From Brachybacterium sp. Z12 (GTDB lineage: Bacteria; Actinomycetota; Actinomycetes; Actinomycetales; Dermabacteraceae): a stretch of 64,000 nt of DNA. The stretch lies in assembly GCF_014400405.1 (NCBI RefSeq), contig NZ_CP060496.1, forward strand, positions 620,001-684,000, read 5' to 3'. Both the position numbers and the translations under genes were made by a program. Shown one piece after another: positions 45,273-53,401 of this stretch. The notes under the pieces are model-generated. The model saw only the letters and a program-made list of their open reading frames with translations. It was not told the DNA's origin and searched no databases. The stretch's first letter is position 1, and each line of letters opens with the position of its first letter.

Positions 45273-45296
45273 CTCCTCGCGACCTGGTCGCGACGC

Positions 45297-46049
45297 TCAC
45301 CCCCGCTCCGCGAGCTCCGGTGGGCTGTAGAGCATCGAGAGCGGCTGCGCCTCTCGACCCTGCGCGAGCTGTGTCGCGGTGCGGCCGATGAATCGCATCA
45401 ACGAGCGGGAGAGATGGGGCTGGTCGTAGAAGCCGAGATCGTGCACCACCTGCAGGATCGGCGCCCCGGCGGAGAGGCGCAGCGCCGCCTCCCGGGCCCG
45501 GGCGATCTGCCGGATCAAACCCAGACTGAGGCCGGTCGTCGCCGACACCCGCCGCTGCACAGTGCGCGCAGAGACGTCCGGGCTCCCGCCGTCGAGCGCC
45601 TCGGCGACCACCGGATCACGCACCAGGATCTCGGCCTCGACCAGCTGCTGCACGAAGCGTTCCGCGGTGTCGTACCCCGGGAGCGGCCACGCCTGGCCGG
45701 CCAGCTCGAGCGTGCCACCCGTGACCGGGCGCGGTGGGGCCTGCGCATCGACCAGCGCTGAGACGGGCAGATGCGGCATATGCACGCCGTGCGCGAAGAG
45801 GATCCCCGCTGAGCGCGAGTCTTGCGGCACGGGGGCGATGCTCGCCCGCGTCTCGGGACCGCGCACCGCGCTCAGCAGCAGCTGCTCACCCTCGTTCCAC
45901 ACCACCAGCTCCCACATCGAGTTCGCGACCGACGTCATCGTCTCCACGCCCCGCGAATGCGCCCGCCACACCCGCGCGATGTGCGGCGAGGGCGAGGGCC
46001 GGTGCTCGATGTCGATCACGATGGCGGCGGAGCGGCAGGGGGCATGCAC
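45297..46049 (-). CDS. AraC-family transcriptional regulator
   Basis: Regulator of 250 residues. The N-terminal half is a sensor-like region (VANSMWELVVWNEGEQLLLS, GILFAHGVHMPHLPVSALVD). The C-terminal half is a double HTH of AraC type (VSARTVQRRVSATTGLSLGL, IRQIARAREAALRLSAGAPI, HDLGFYDQPHLSRSLMRFIG). It is divergent from the reductase gene at 46172, which it probably regulates. The first residues may include an over-extended start; an in-frame ATG about 36 codons later is the alternative. Confidence 0.85.
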   Translation of the reverse strand: MHAPCRSAAIVIDIEHRPSPSPHIARVWRAHSRGVETMTSVANSMWELVVWNEGEQLLLSAVRGPETRASIAPVPQDSRSAGILFAHGVHMPHLPVSALVDAQAPPRPVTGGTLELAGQAWPLPGYDTAERFVQQLVEAEILVRDPVVAEALDGGSPDVSARTVQRRVSATTGLSLGLIRQIARAREAALRLSAGAPILQVVHDLGFYDQPHLSRSLMRFIGRTATQLAQGREAQPLSMLYSPPELAERG

Positions 46050-46171
46050 TCATCATGCGCGCGACGCCGCTGGGCGGCCAGAGGGTTGCCCGCGCTGGTG
46101 TCGTTCCCGTACAAGACCCGCCCGCGACCGTCGGCCGACACTCGAAGCTCCGGGATCGACGAGGAGCGACC

Positions 46172-46813
46172 ATGAAACTGACCGTGAACACCTTCCTGAC
46201 CCTCGACGGCGTCATGCAGGCGCCCGGCGGCGCCGAGGAGGACACCTCCGGCGGTTTCACCGCCGGAGGCTGGCAGGTGCCGTATACGGCCGACGACGAC
46301 TTCGGCGAGATCGTCACCTCCTGGCTCCAGAGCCCGCACACGGCCCTGCTGGGCCGGAACACCTTCGAGACGTTCCGCGCCTTCTGGCCGCAGGTCGACG
46401 ACAGCGATCCCGTGGCTCGCGCGATCAACCACGGCAAGCGCTACGTCGTCGCCCATGCCGGCTACGATCCGGGCTGGGGCGAGACCACCGTCATCGACAG
46501 CGCCGATCCCCTGCCCGCGATCGCACGTCTCAAAGAAGACGGGGAGGGCGAGCTCAAGGTCAGCGGCAGCGCCCAGCTCGTCGCCGCCCTCCACGAGGCC
46601 GGGATGATCGATGAGTACCACCTGATCGTCTTCCCCGTCGTGGTCGGAGGCGGCAAGAAGCTCTTCGCCGATGGGGCCCCGCCTCGCGGCTTCCAGGTCC
46701 GCAGCAGCCGCGTCACGGCCAGCGGCGCGGTGCTGCTCGTGCTCACCCCCGAGCCGTTCCGCACCGGCGACTACGTGGTCGAGGACGGCAAGGACGTCGC
46801 CCGGCTCGAGTGA
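46172..46813 (+). CDS. Dihydrofolate reductase/RibD C-terminal-like protein
   Basis: Protein of 213 residues with the RibD_C/DHFR fold. It begins MKLTVNTFLTLDGVMQAPGG, contains the NADPH-binding block TALLGRNTFETFRAFW and GELKVSGSAQLVAALHEAGM, and ends with the strand pattern EYHLIVFPVVVGGGKKLFAD. YyaP/YwjB-type relatives act as general NADPH-dependent reductases, true substrate unknown. It is divergent from the AraC regulator. A second family member lies at 52245-52889. Confidence 0.88.
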   Translation: MKLTVNTFLTLDGVMQAPGGAEEDTSGGFTAGGWQVPYTADDDFGEIVTSWLQSPHTALLGRNTFETFRAFWPQVDDSDPVARAINHGKRYVVAHAGYDPGWGETTVIDSADPLPAIARLKEDGEGELKVSGSAQLVAALHEAGMIDEYHLIVFPVVVGGGKKLFADGAPPRGFQVRSSRVTASGAVLLVLTPEPFRTGDYVVEDGKDVARLE

Positions 46814-46938
46814 CGAGGGCACCGCGGCGCACGTCCCTCCTGCCCTTGGTCCCAGCGGGCACGGAGGTGCTCGTGCTTCGATGAGGGCACTCGAAGTCAT
46901 CGCTCCCACCACCGGGAGCTCAACGAAGGAGCCAGAGG

Positions 46939-47775
46939 ATGAGCGACGTCCTGGTCGTGATCGGTGTCGGTGGAATGGGAGAGGCGATCGCCCGCCGGTC
47001 CGGGGCCGGAAAGCAACTGCTGCTGGCCGACTTCGACGACGCGGCGCTCGGTCGTGTAGCCGAGGCGCTCACCGGCGACGGCTACGCCGTGACCACGCAG
47101 AGCGTCGATGTGTCCTCGCGCGAGTCCGTCGCTGCGCTCGCCGCCGCGGCCGCTGAGCTCGGCGCAGTCACCGGTGTGGTCCACACCGCCGGCCTCTCGC
47201 CCATGCAGGCGCCGGCAGCGGCGATTCTCGCCGTCGACCTGTACGGCGTGGCCGTGAGCCTCGAGGAGTTCGGAAAGGTCATCGCCCCCGGTGGTTCCGG
47301 GGTGGTCATCGCGAGCATGGCCGGCAGCTTCACCGTCGGCCGCTTCCCCGCGGAGATGGAGCAGGCCCTCACCCACACCCCCGCCGAGGAGCTGCTCTCC
47401 CTGCCCTTCGTGCAGGAGGGTGCGGTCCCGGACCCGGGTGTCGCGTACAGCATCTCCAAGCGCGCCAACCAGCTGCGCGTGCAGAGTGCCGCCACCCAAT
47501 GGGGCGAGCGCGGTGCCCGCGTGAACAGCATCAGCCCGGGCGTGATCGCCACCCCCATGGGTCAGCAGGAGCTGGCCGGTTCCAGCGGCGAGAGCATGCG
47601 CGGCATGGTCGCCGGCTCCGGGACCGGACGCCTCGGAACCCCCGCCGACATCGCCGCCAGCGCCGCGTTCCTGCTCGGCCCGGACTCCACCTTCATCACC
47701 GGCACCGACCTGCTGGTCGACGGCGGCGTGGTCGCCGCGGTGCGCACCGGCGCGGTCACGCTGCCCGGCGCCTGA
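46939..47775 (+). CDS. Short-chain dehydrogenase/reductase
   Basis: SDR of 278 residues with a Rossmann fold. The cofactor motif reads VVIGVGGMGEAIARR, a G-x-G-x-x-G variant, and LLADFDDAALG supplies the acidic residue favouring NAD. The active-site Tyr and Lys are in GVAYSISKRANQLRVQ (Y-S-I-S-K), and the Ser is in VIASMAGSFT. The end FITGTDLLVDGGVVAAVRTG is standard. A long insertion near PAEMEQALTHTPAEELLSLP occurs before the catalytic Tyr. Substrate unknown. Confidence 0.92.
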   Translation: MSDVLVVIGVGGMGEAIARRSGAGKQLLLADFDDAALGRVAEALTGDGYAVTTQSVDVSSRESVAALAAAAAELGAVTGVVHTAGLSPMQAPAAAILAVDLYGVAVSLEEFGKVIAPGGSGVVIASMAGSFTVGRFPAEMEQALTHTPAEELLSLPFVQEGAVPDPGVAYSISKRANQLRVQSAATQWGERGARVNSISPGVIATPMGQQELAGSSGESMRGMVAGSGTGRLGTPADIAASAAFLLGPDSTFITGTDLLVDGGVVAAVRTGAVTLPGA

Positions 47776-47789
47776 GGGAACGCAGAGCT

Positions 47790-48427
47790 TCAATAGGTGG
47801 AGTGGCAGGCGCGCGACCCTGGGCCAGTGGGCAGTGCGGCCTCACGGCTCCGGTGCCGGGCGCAGCCCTCCAGCCACTCGCGGGTGGCGCGGATATGAGC
47901 GGTCGCCGCGAGCTGTGCGCGCACCGGGTCACGGTCCCGGACCGCCTCGGCGATCCGTCGATGCTCGTGGTCGCTCATCTCCTTGAGCTCGGCGGCGTCG
48001 TCGCGCTCGAACACCCGGTAGTGGCGCCCGCGCTGCCGCATGGACCGCAGCACCGCTGCGATCGCCTCGTTGCGCGCCCCCGTGGCGAGCAGCTCGTGGA
48101 AGGCGTCGTCCAGCGCTGAGCCGTCATCCTCCCAGGACCGAGCGGCGAGATCCTCGGCGATTTCCAGCAGCCGGGCCCGCTCAGCGTCATCGAAGCGCGC
48201 GGCGGCCTGCGCCGCCGCGAATCCCTCGAGCAGCTGACGGATCTCGAACAGGCCCAGGTACTCCTCCAGCGGGAGCAGCGGGATGGTCACGCCGAGACCG
48301 GACATGACCGTCTGCGCGGTGAGGGCGGAGACATAGGTGCCGGCGCCGGTGCGGGACGTGAGCACGCCGGCAAAGCCGAGCATCTTCTGCGCCTCGCGCA
48401 GGGAGCTGCGGGAGACGTCGAACTTCG
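47790..48427 (-). pseudogene. GntR/FadR-family regulator, 5' end lost
   Basis: The C-terminal FCD domain is complete (IPLLPLEEYLGLFEIRQLLE, FHELLATGARNEAIAAVLRS, ARQ-like zinc His residues in MSDHEHRRIAEAVRDRD). Of the winged HTH only the recognition part remains (FDVSRSSLREAQKMLGFAGV). The first 30-40 residues and the start codon are missing, replaced at about 48427 by DNA of a permease gene on the opposite strand. The remaining frame is otherwise intact. It is therefore probably a non-functional remnant created by a rearrangement or a chimeric join. Confidence 0.8.
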
Positions 48428-48648
48428 TGAACAGCTGGAACGAACTGTTCCTCTCCGTGACCCTCATCCACAGCAGCGACAAGCGCACCATCCCCACCGC
48501 GCTGAACGGCTTCATCACCAGCTTCAACATCGAGTGGGGACCGCTGTCCGCAGCAGCCGTGCTGACGGTCTTCCCCACCATGATCCTGTTCGGGGTCGCC
48601 TCGAAGTGGATCGTGGCCGGCCTGACGGCGGGTGCCACGAAGGGCTGA
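48421..48648 (+). pseudogene. 3' fragment of a MalG-type sugar ABC permease
   Basis: Only the last 75 residues of an inner-membrane permease of the carbohydrate uptake family remain: NFVNSWNELFLSVTLIHSSD, then LNGFITSFNIEWGPLSAAAV and FPTMILFGVASKWIVAGLTA, GATKG and stop. This end is diagnostic for MalG-like subunits. Its 5' part is replaced by the truncated GntR gene on the other strand. Since GntR genes often neighbour such transporters, the two were probably once in the same locus and were brought head to head by a deletion or inversion. Confidence 0.8.
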
Positions 48649-48685
48649 GGCGGCAGCGGCTCGGTGGTTCGGCCTGGGCCGTCGC

Positions 48686-49432
48686 TCACCGACCGGCGAA
48701 CACCGCGGTGGTCACCGCCGTCTCTTCGGGGTCGCCCATGTCCGTCGAGCGCTGCACCGTCCACGGCTCACCGCGGTCGAAGGTGTCGCCGATCATCTCG
48801 GGCGTCAGCAGCTCGGAGCCGTCATCGCAGCGGTACCAGCTGAACATGCCCTCCCAGTGCTGGTCATGGTCGTGGGAGATCGTCGCGCAGACCGCGCCGT
48901 CGGGCAGCTCCACCAGCAGCGGCAGAGCCTCGTCGTCCCGCGGCTCCAACTGCTCGGGCGCGGTGGGGGAGTCGAACTCGATGGCTTGCTTGCCGACGGG
49001 ATCGACGATGCACTGCACGGTCCCGCCCTCGAGCGCACACGCCTGGGCACCCGCGGCCGTGGGCCCGCAGACGAACAGATCCTCCTGCTCGGCGTACTGC
49101 GAGGGGTAGCCGCCGCCCATCTCGCACAGGTCCTCCTCAACCCGCTCGATGTTCCACGAGCCATCGATCCACAACGACTCGATCACGGTGCCGCGCGACT
49201 CGGGATCATCGCTGCCGCTCTCGTCCTGCTTGGGCGCCGAGTCGTCCTCGGTGGGGAGCCCTCCTCGGTGGCCGGCTGCTCCTTCTCCGCGGGCTCCGTC
49301 TCGGCGGGGGTCTGCTCCTGGGGGGGCGTCGCCGGCGGAGGGATCCTCGGCGGGATCGCCAGGGCCGCAGGCGGCGAGGCCGACGGCGAGGACGGGAGCG
49401 GCGAGGAATGCGAGAAGACGGCGAAGGTTCAT
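48686..49432 (-). CDS. Lipoprotein with Cys-rich C-terminal domain
   Basis: Lipoprotein of 248 residues with a clear signal and lipobox (LLAFLAAPVLAVGLAAC-G). An acidic, Pro-rich linker follows, then a domain with several Cys (RVEEDLCEMGGGYPSQYAEQ, EDLFVCGPTAAGAQACALEG, GTVQCIVDPVG, GAVCATISHDHDQHWEGMFS, WYRCDDGSELL). Within the linker the frame from 49320 to 49258 reads implausibly (GADPRRDGARGEGAAGHRGG), whereas the next frame gives QEQTPAETEPAEKEQPATEE. Two compensating one-base errors in G runs would explain this, so the linker as read is doubtful. Function unknown. The start overlaps the upstream phosphatase stop (ATGA). Confidence 0.75.
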   Translation of the reverse strand: MNLRRLLAFLAAPVLAVGLAACGPGDPAEDPSAGDAPPGADPRRDGARGEGAAGHRGGLPTEDDSAPKQDESGSDDPESRGTVIESLWIDGSWNIERVEEDLCEMGGGYPSQYAEQEDLFVCGPTAAGAQACALEGGTVQCIVDPVGKQAIEFDSPTAPEQLEPRDDEALPLLVELPDGAVCATISHDHDQHWEGMFSWYRCDDGSELLTPEMIGDTFDRGEPWTVQRSTDMGDPEETAVTTAVFAGR

Positions 49433-50758
49433 GACGCCATTGTGGTCGGTGCGGTGGGAAGGCCCTCCCACACGCCGCGGCGCAGCATCTCCCATGCAGC
49501 TGTCCCGTTGGATGCCGGGATCTCCAGCCCCAGCAGCCCCGCGAACGTCGCCGCCTGATCCACCACGCTCACCCCTCCAGATGCACCCCGGGATGATGTC
49601 GGGACCGGCGGCGATCATCAGTGGCGGGATCCCCGCCTCCGGGAAGCCGCCGTGCGCGGAGCGCGGCCCGGTGTACTCCTGCTGGAAGCGGCTGACCACT
49701 GCCTCACCCCGCCAGCGCGGCTGGATCACCGTGCCGTCGGCCCCCTCGAGGATCGCGACGAACGGACCCTCGAAGCCATGGGCGGCCTTCACCTCGTCGG
49801 CGCTGTGCATGGCGGCGATCGGCACCGCCGGCTCCAGCACCCACTCCTCGAGCACACCCAGCACCCGGGCGCGCACCGCCTCGCCGGCACCCTCCCGCAG
49901 ATGCACCTGACCGGTCAGCCCGGCCGGATGCACCCAGGCATCCCACGAGGTCACCGCGCCGTCGGCATCCACCCGGATCAGCCCCGCCTCGGCCAGCAGG
50001 ACGTTCGGCGCCACCGCCTGGACCACATCGGTGTGTCCATGATCGGAGCTGAGGACGATGTTCGTGCTCTCGAGCGTCCCGGCCTGCTCGAGCGCCTCGA
50101 GCAGCACCTGCAGCCCGGCATCCACCGAGACCAGCGCCTCCCTGGTCTCCTCCGAGCCCACCCCGGTGCGGTGGCGGGCCTTGTCCACCGCGAGCACATG
50201 GGAGAAGACCACCTCGGCCGAACGCTCCGCGAGCACCTCCGCAGTGAGCGCGATCGCGAACCGGTCGTAGTCCGGGCCCGGCGTCCAGGTGAGGGCGTCG
50301 CGATGCTTGTCGAACAGGGCCGGGAACGCCTCTGCGGAGGAGACCGGTGCGAACACCGGGCGCGGATCGGACCAGTCCTCCGGATCCCAGATCACCGGGA
50401 CCAGCACGTCGATGTCCGCACCCGCGGTGCCCGGCCAGAAGAAGCTCGCCGTACGCAGCCCCTGCGCCTTCGCGAGGTCGAAGAGGGTGGGGCAGCCCAG
50501 ATCCTCCGCGTACCAGAACCAGTCAGTCGGTGCCTTCCCTGGCTCCATCTTCGTGTTGCCGTACACGCCATGCCCGGAGACGGTGCGCCCTGTGATCAGC
50601 GAGACGTGGTTGGGGTAGGTCAGCGCCGGCAGCACGCTGCGGGCCGAGGCGAAGGAGCCGGCTTCCAGCAGCCGCCGGAACGCCGGCAGGGTGCGCAGGA
50701 ACGGCAGATCGGTCAGGCACATGCCATCGACCGAGAGGACCAGCAGGTTGTGAGGCAC
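49429..50758 (-). pseudogene. Alkaline phosphatase-fold phosphodiesterase (nucleotide pyrophosphatase type), one frame break
   Basis: Type I phosphodiesterase/nucleotide pyrophosphatase-like enzyme of about 442 residues, without a signal peptide. Metal and catalytic residues are readable: VLSVDGMCLTDLPFL (Asp), the nucleophile Thr in VLPALTYPNHVSLITG, GVYGN, and SSDHGHTDVVQAVAP (Asp, His). The frame breaks near 49586, where one G fewer in CCGGGG gives DIIPGASGGVSVVDQAATFA and then GLLGLEIPASNGTAAWEMLR to the end. The GTG at 50758 (VPHNLLVLSVDG) is the chosen start. The stop overlaps the lipoprotein ATG, so the two are co-translated. Confidence 0.8.
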
Positions 50759-50941
50759 GAGAACGCCTTCGATGCGGAGGGATGCGCTGCGCAGGAGCGC
50801 GAGCGGGCGTGACCGTACCGCGCACAAAGGGCCAGGACGCGGCCGCCAGATGAACGCTCAGGCGCTGACCGGCACCGCGGACGGAGCTGCCCAGATCATG
50901 TCGCCGCGCCACGGCAGCAGCGTGCTCGTCATGATGGAGGC

Positions 50942-51898
50942 ATGCCGAAGACGACGCCGCGCCGCTCCCCGAACCCCCATGGCCACGCAACGCCCTCGCC
51001 CGGTGTCCGGCAGCGGGACACCTCCCCGGGCGACTTCCCCGGGAGCGGCTCGGCTCTCTTCTCGCACGCCCCGGCTCCCACCCACGCCGCCGCGAGCCCG
51101 GACCCCACCCTCGATGAGCCCGGCTGGCCGTGGTTCCTCCCGGAGGACGAGCTGCCGCACGAGGCGCTCGACGGGAGGGTCGACGCCGAACAGGACCCGG
51201 CCGGAGCGGCCGCCAACTATGCACGGATCCCGCTGGTGCGGGACGCGGTGCGACTCCTCGACTTCGTGGGCGAGGGCCGCCAGGTCACCTCCACCGGCGC
51301 GCTCCGCCTGGCAGATGTCCGCGCCCTGATCCAGCAGTGGCAGCTCGACCTCAGCGGGCCGGCACTGACTTCGATGTGGCAGGTCGGCACGATCGTCGGC
51401 CCCTGGAACGCGCTCGTCTCCGGACGGTGGTTGGAGCTGACCAGTGCCCGCGTACGGCCCGGACCGGGCCTGGTGCCCGCCGTTCTGGAGCAGGAGGATC
51501 CCGACGGTTTCGTCCGCTTCGCGAGGGCCCTGCTCACCCTGCTGATCCTGGACGCCCTGCAGCAGGGACCGCAGGAGGGCGGGCTGGTAGGCGGGCCGGA
51601 CACCTTCGCCGCTCTGACGCGCACCCTGGCACCGGGAGGTCTCCTGCTCCCGGAGACGGTGCGTGACGCGATGGACCGCGACCAGGTCCCGAAGACCCCG
51701 GACGGGGATCTCGATATGGACGAGGTGGAGCGCTACTGGGTCACCCAGCGCGACCTCGTCACGCTCGCCACCTACGGCGTGCTCCACGCGGAGGTCGCTC
51801 CAGCAGAGGAAGGCATTCGGTTCCATGGCACCGTCGAGGTGATCCTCGAAGCCTTCAGCGCGCTCGAGATGCTGAACGAGCTCGACGGCTCGCAGTGA
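50942..51898 (+). CDS. Hypothetical protein, 318 residues
   Basis: A protein with a Pro/Ala-rich, probably disordered first 60 residues and a regular, mainly helical remainder (IPLVRDAVRLLDFVGEGRQV, TSTGALRLADVRALIQQWQL, EVERYWVTQRDLVTLATYGV). It recalls actinobacterial proteins of unknown function that contain a helix-turn-helix-like middle segment, but I cannot name a family. There is no signal peptide or membrane helix. It is divergent from the phosphatase gene. Codon use is like the chromosome core. Confidence 0.75.
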   Translation: MPKTTPRRSPNPHGHATPSPGVRQRDTSPGDFPGSGSALFSHAPAPTHAAASPDPTLDEPGWPWFLPEDELPHEALDGRVDAEQDPAGAAANYARIPLVRDAVRLLDFVGEGRQVTSTGALRLADVRALIQQWQLDLSGPALTSMWQVGTIVGPWNALVSGRWLELTSARVRPGPGLVPAVLEQEDPDGFVRFARALLTLLILDALQQGPQEGGLVGGPDTFAALTRTLAPGGLLLPETVRDAMDRDQVPKTPDGDLDMDEVERYWVTQRDLVTLATYGVLHAEVAPAEEGIRFHGTVEVILEAFSALEMLNELDGSQ

Positions 51899-51975
51899 GC
51901 GCTCCCGAGGCGCCTATGCGTTCCCGCGGGAACGCTCGGCAGCCCTCCCCGCCCCGCCCTCCGTCGGGCGCGACA

Positions 51976-52035
51976 CGCGCGCCGAGATCACCGATCTCTT
52001 TCACCGGTGAACGAGATCGGTGATCTCGGCGCGCG
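51976..52035. repeat. Nested perfect inverted repeat, 23-base arms
   Basis: Bases 51976-51998 and 52013-52035 are perfect reverse complements. The 14-base spacer contains a further palindrome, TTCACCGGTGAA (52000-52011), and each arm contains the dyad GAGATC-n3-GATCTC. The element could extrude as a cruciform or form a very stable RNA hairpin. It lies after the hypothetical gene and before the RibD-type gene end. There is no T tail, so a simple intrinsic terminator is less likely than a REP-like or binding element. Confidence 0.85.
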
Positions 52036-52061
52036 CAAGGCCGTGTTATGGCTCGCCGTGC

Positions 52062-52164
52062 GGTGAAGGTGCGGCGTAGTCAAGGTGCAGCGTGGTGAAG
52101 GTCCGGCGTGGTGGAGGGTCGGCATGGTGACGGTCCGGCATGGTGAAGGTGAAGCGCGGTGAAG
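52062..52164. repeat. Degenerate 16-base tandem repeat, about 6.4 copies
   Basis: Units such as GGTGAAGGTGCGGCGT, GGTGAAGGTCCGGCGT and GGTGACGGTCCGGCAT follow one another at exact 16-base spacing from 52062. The period is not a multiple of three and no frame is open through it, so it is not a coding repeat. It follows the large inverted repeat by 26 bases. Confidence 0.85.
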
Positions 52165-52244
52165 AGCGCGCTGCTCGGCGTCGCGATCCAGGTGCTCTGA
52201 CCCGTTGGGCGGCTCGAGAGGTCCCGAACCGGGGAGCGGGGCAT

Positions 52245-52889
52245 TCAGCGCCGCCAGAAGAAGCAGTGAGTGACGCCGCTCGGCGCGGTGACCTGCTCGA
52301 GATGGAAGCGGTCCTCAAGCTCCTCCGGCCGGTCCCACAGCCGCAGTCCGGTCCCGTATTCCAGCGGCGCGATCGCCACGTGCATCTCGTCGATGAGGTC
52401 CGCCTCGAGGAACTGACGCACCGTGCTGACGCCGCCGCCGATACGCACGTCCTTGCCGTCGGCCGCAGCCTTCGCCTGCTCGAGGGCTGCGGACGGGGTG
52501 GCATCGACGAAATGGAAGGTGGTCTCCCCGACGGTCAGCGGCGGCCGAGGGTGATGGGTGAGCACGAACACCGGGGTGTGGAACGGCGGCTCCTCGCCCC
52601 ACCAGCCCTTCCAGCCGTCCTCGGGCCAGGGCCCGCGCTGCGGGCCGAACTTGTGCCGACCCATGATCTCGGCGCCGATGCCATGGGCGAAGTCGCGGGT
52701 CAGGTAGTCCTCAAGGCCGCGGCTGCCACCGGGGTCGGTACGGCCGGGAAAGTGCGCGGTGCCGAAGGCCCAGGCCATCAGGTCGCCAGGGTCGACGTGG
52801 CCGAACGGCCGCTCCAGAGTCTGCTTCTGGCCGGCACCGATGCCGTCGCGGGAGACGGTGAAGTTCTGGACGCACACGCGCTGCGTCAT
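52245..52889 (-). CDS. Dihydrofolate reductase/RibD C-terminal-like protein, second copy
   Basis: Protein of 214 residues of the RibD_C family, of the longer subtype that begins VQNFTVSRDGIGAGQKQTLE, with IGAEIMGRHKFGPQRGPW and GEEPPFHTPVFVLTHHPRPP. The NADPH-binding part reads KDVRIGGGVSTVRQFLEADL, and EMHVAIAPLEYGTGLRLWDR ends the fold. It is more like the dfrA-like deaminase/reductases common in actinobacteria than the copy at 46172. Substrate unknown. It precedes the CsbD gene on the same strand order but is separately spaced. Confidence 0.9.
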   Translation of the reverse strand: MTQRVCVQNFTVSRDGIGAGQKQTLERPFGHVDPGDLMAWAFGTAHFPGRTDPGGSRGLEDYLTRDFAHGIGAEIMGRHKFGPQRGPWPEDGWKGWWGEEPPFHTPVFVLTHHPRPPLTVGETTFHFVDATPSAALEQAKAAADGKDVRIGGGVSTVRQFLEADLIDEMHVAIAPLEYGTGLRLWDRPEELEDRFHLEQVTAPSGVTHCFFWRR

Positions 52890-53046
52890 CAGGAGGTCCT
52901 CTCGGTGGGGAGCGGGGCACCCAGCATGCGCTTCGCCGACGCGGCTGTCACCCTTCCCCGCCTACCCCGCACACGCCGGTGGCGGCCCCACCATGTGGAG
53001 CCGCCACCGAGGACTGCGCGCGGGCCGGGATGTCTCCCGAGCCGGG

Positions 53047-53259
53047 TCAGTCCCGCTTGTTCTTGTCGCCGAACATGCCCTCGGCCGCGCCCTTCACGGA
53101 GTCGCGGGCGTCCTGGAGCTTGTCCTTGGCCTCTGCCTTGCCCTGCTGGGTGTGGCCTTCGGCCTCGGTCTCCTTGTCGCCGGTGACCTTGCCGAAGCCT
53201 TCCTTGGCCTGGCCGCCCAGCTTGTCCTTCGCGTTCTCGAACTTCTCGTCGGTGCTCAT
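53047..53259 (-). CDS. CsbD-family stress protein
   Basis: Small, highly charged protein of 70 residues in the CsbD family (KFENAKDKLGGQAKEGFGKV, then TGDKETEAEGHTQQGKAEAK). Members are abundant general-stress proteins of unknown mechanism, often under a stress sigma factor. A good AGGAGG-like site (GGAGGT) precedes the ATG. It lies between the reductase gene and the aconitase gene. Confidence 0.93.
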   Translation of the reverse strand: MSTDEKFENAKDKLGGQAKEGFGKVTGDKETEAEGHTQQGKAEAKDKLQDARDSVKGAAEGMFGDKNKRD

Positions 53260-53401
53260 CGCAGACCTCCTGTGTCGAGGGTCCGCACGGGTCGCGTGCG
53301 GTGCGGGAAGTCTAGTTCGGTGGTGCGCTGAGCCGCCGACCTCCCGGTCGGACAGCGCAGCCCGCTCACACCTCTCAGCCCGCTCACACCGCGCAGCCCG
53401 C

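Noticed and set aside
52062-52164. Possible CRISPR array
   Set aside because: The repeats are 16 bases, degenerate and directly adjacent with no spacers, and no cas gene is present.
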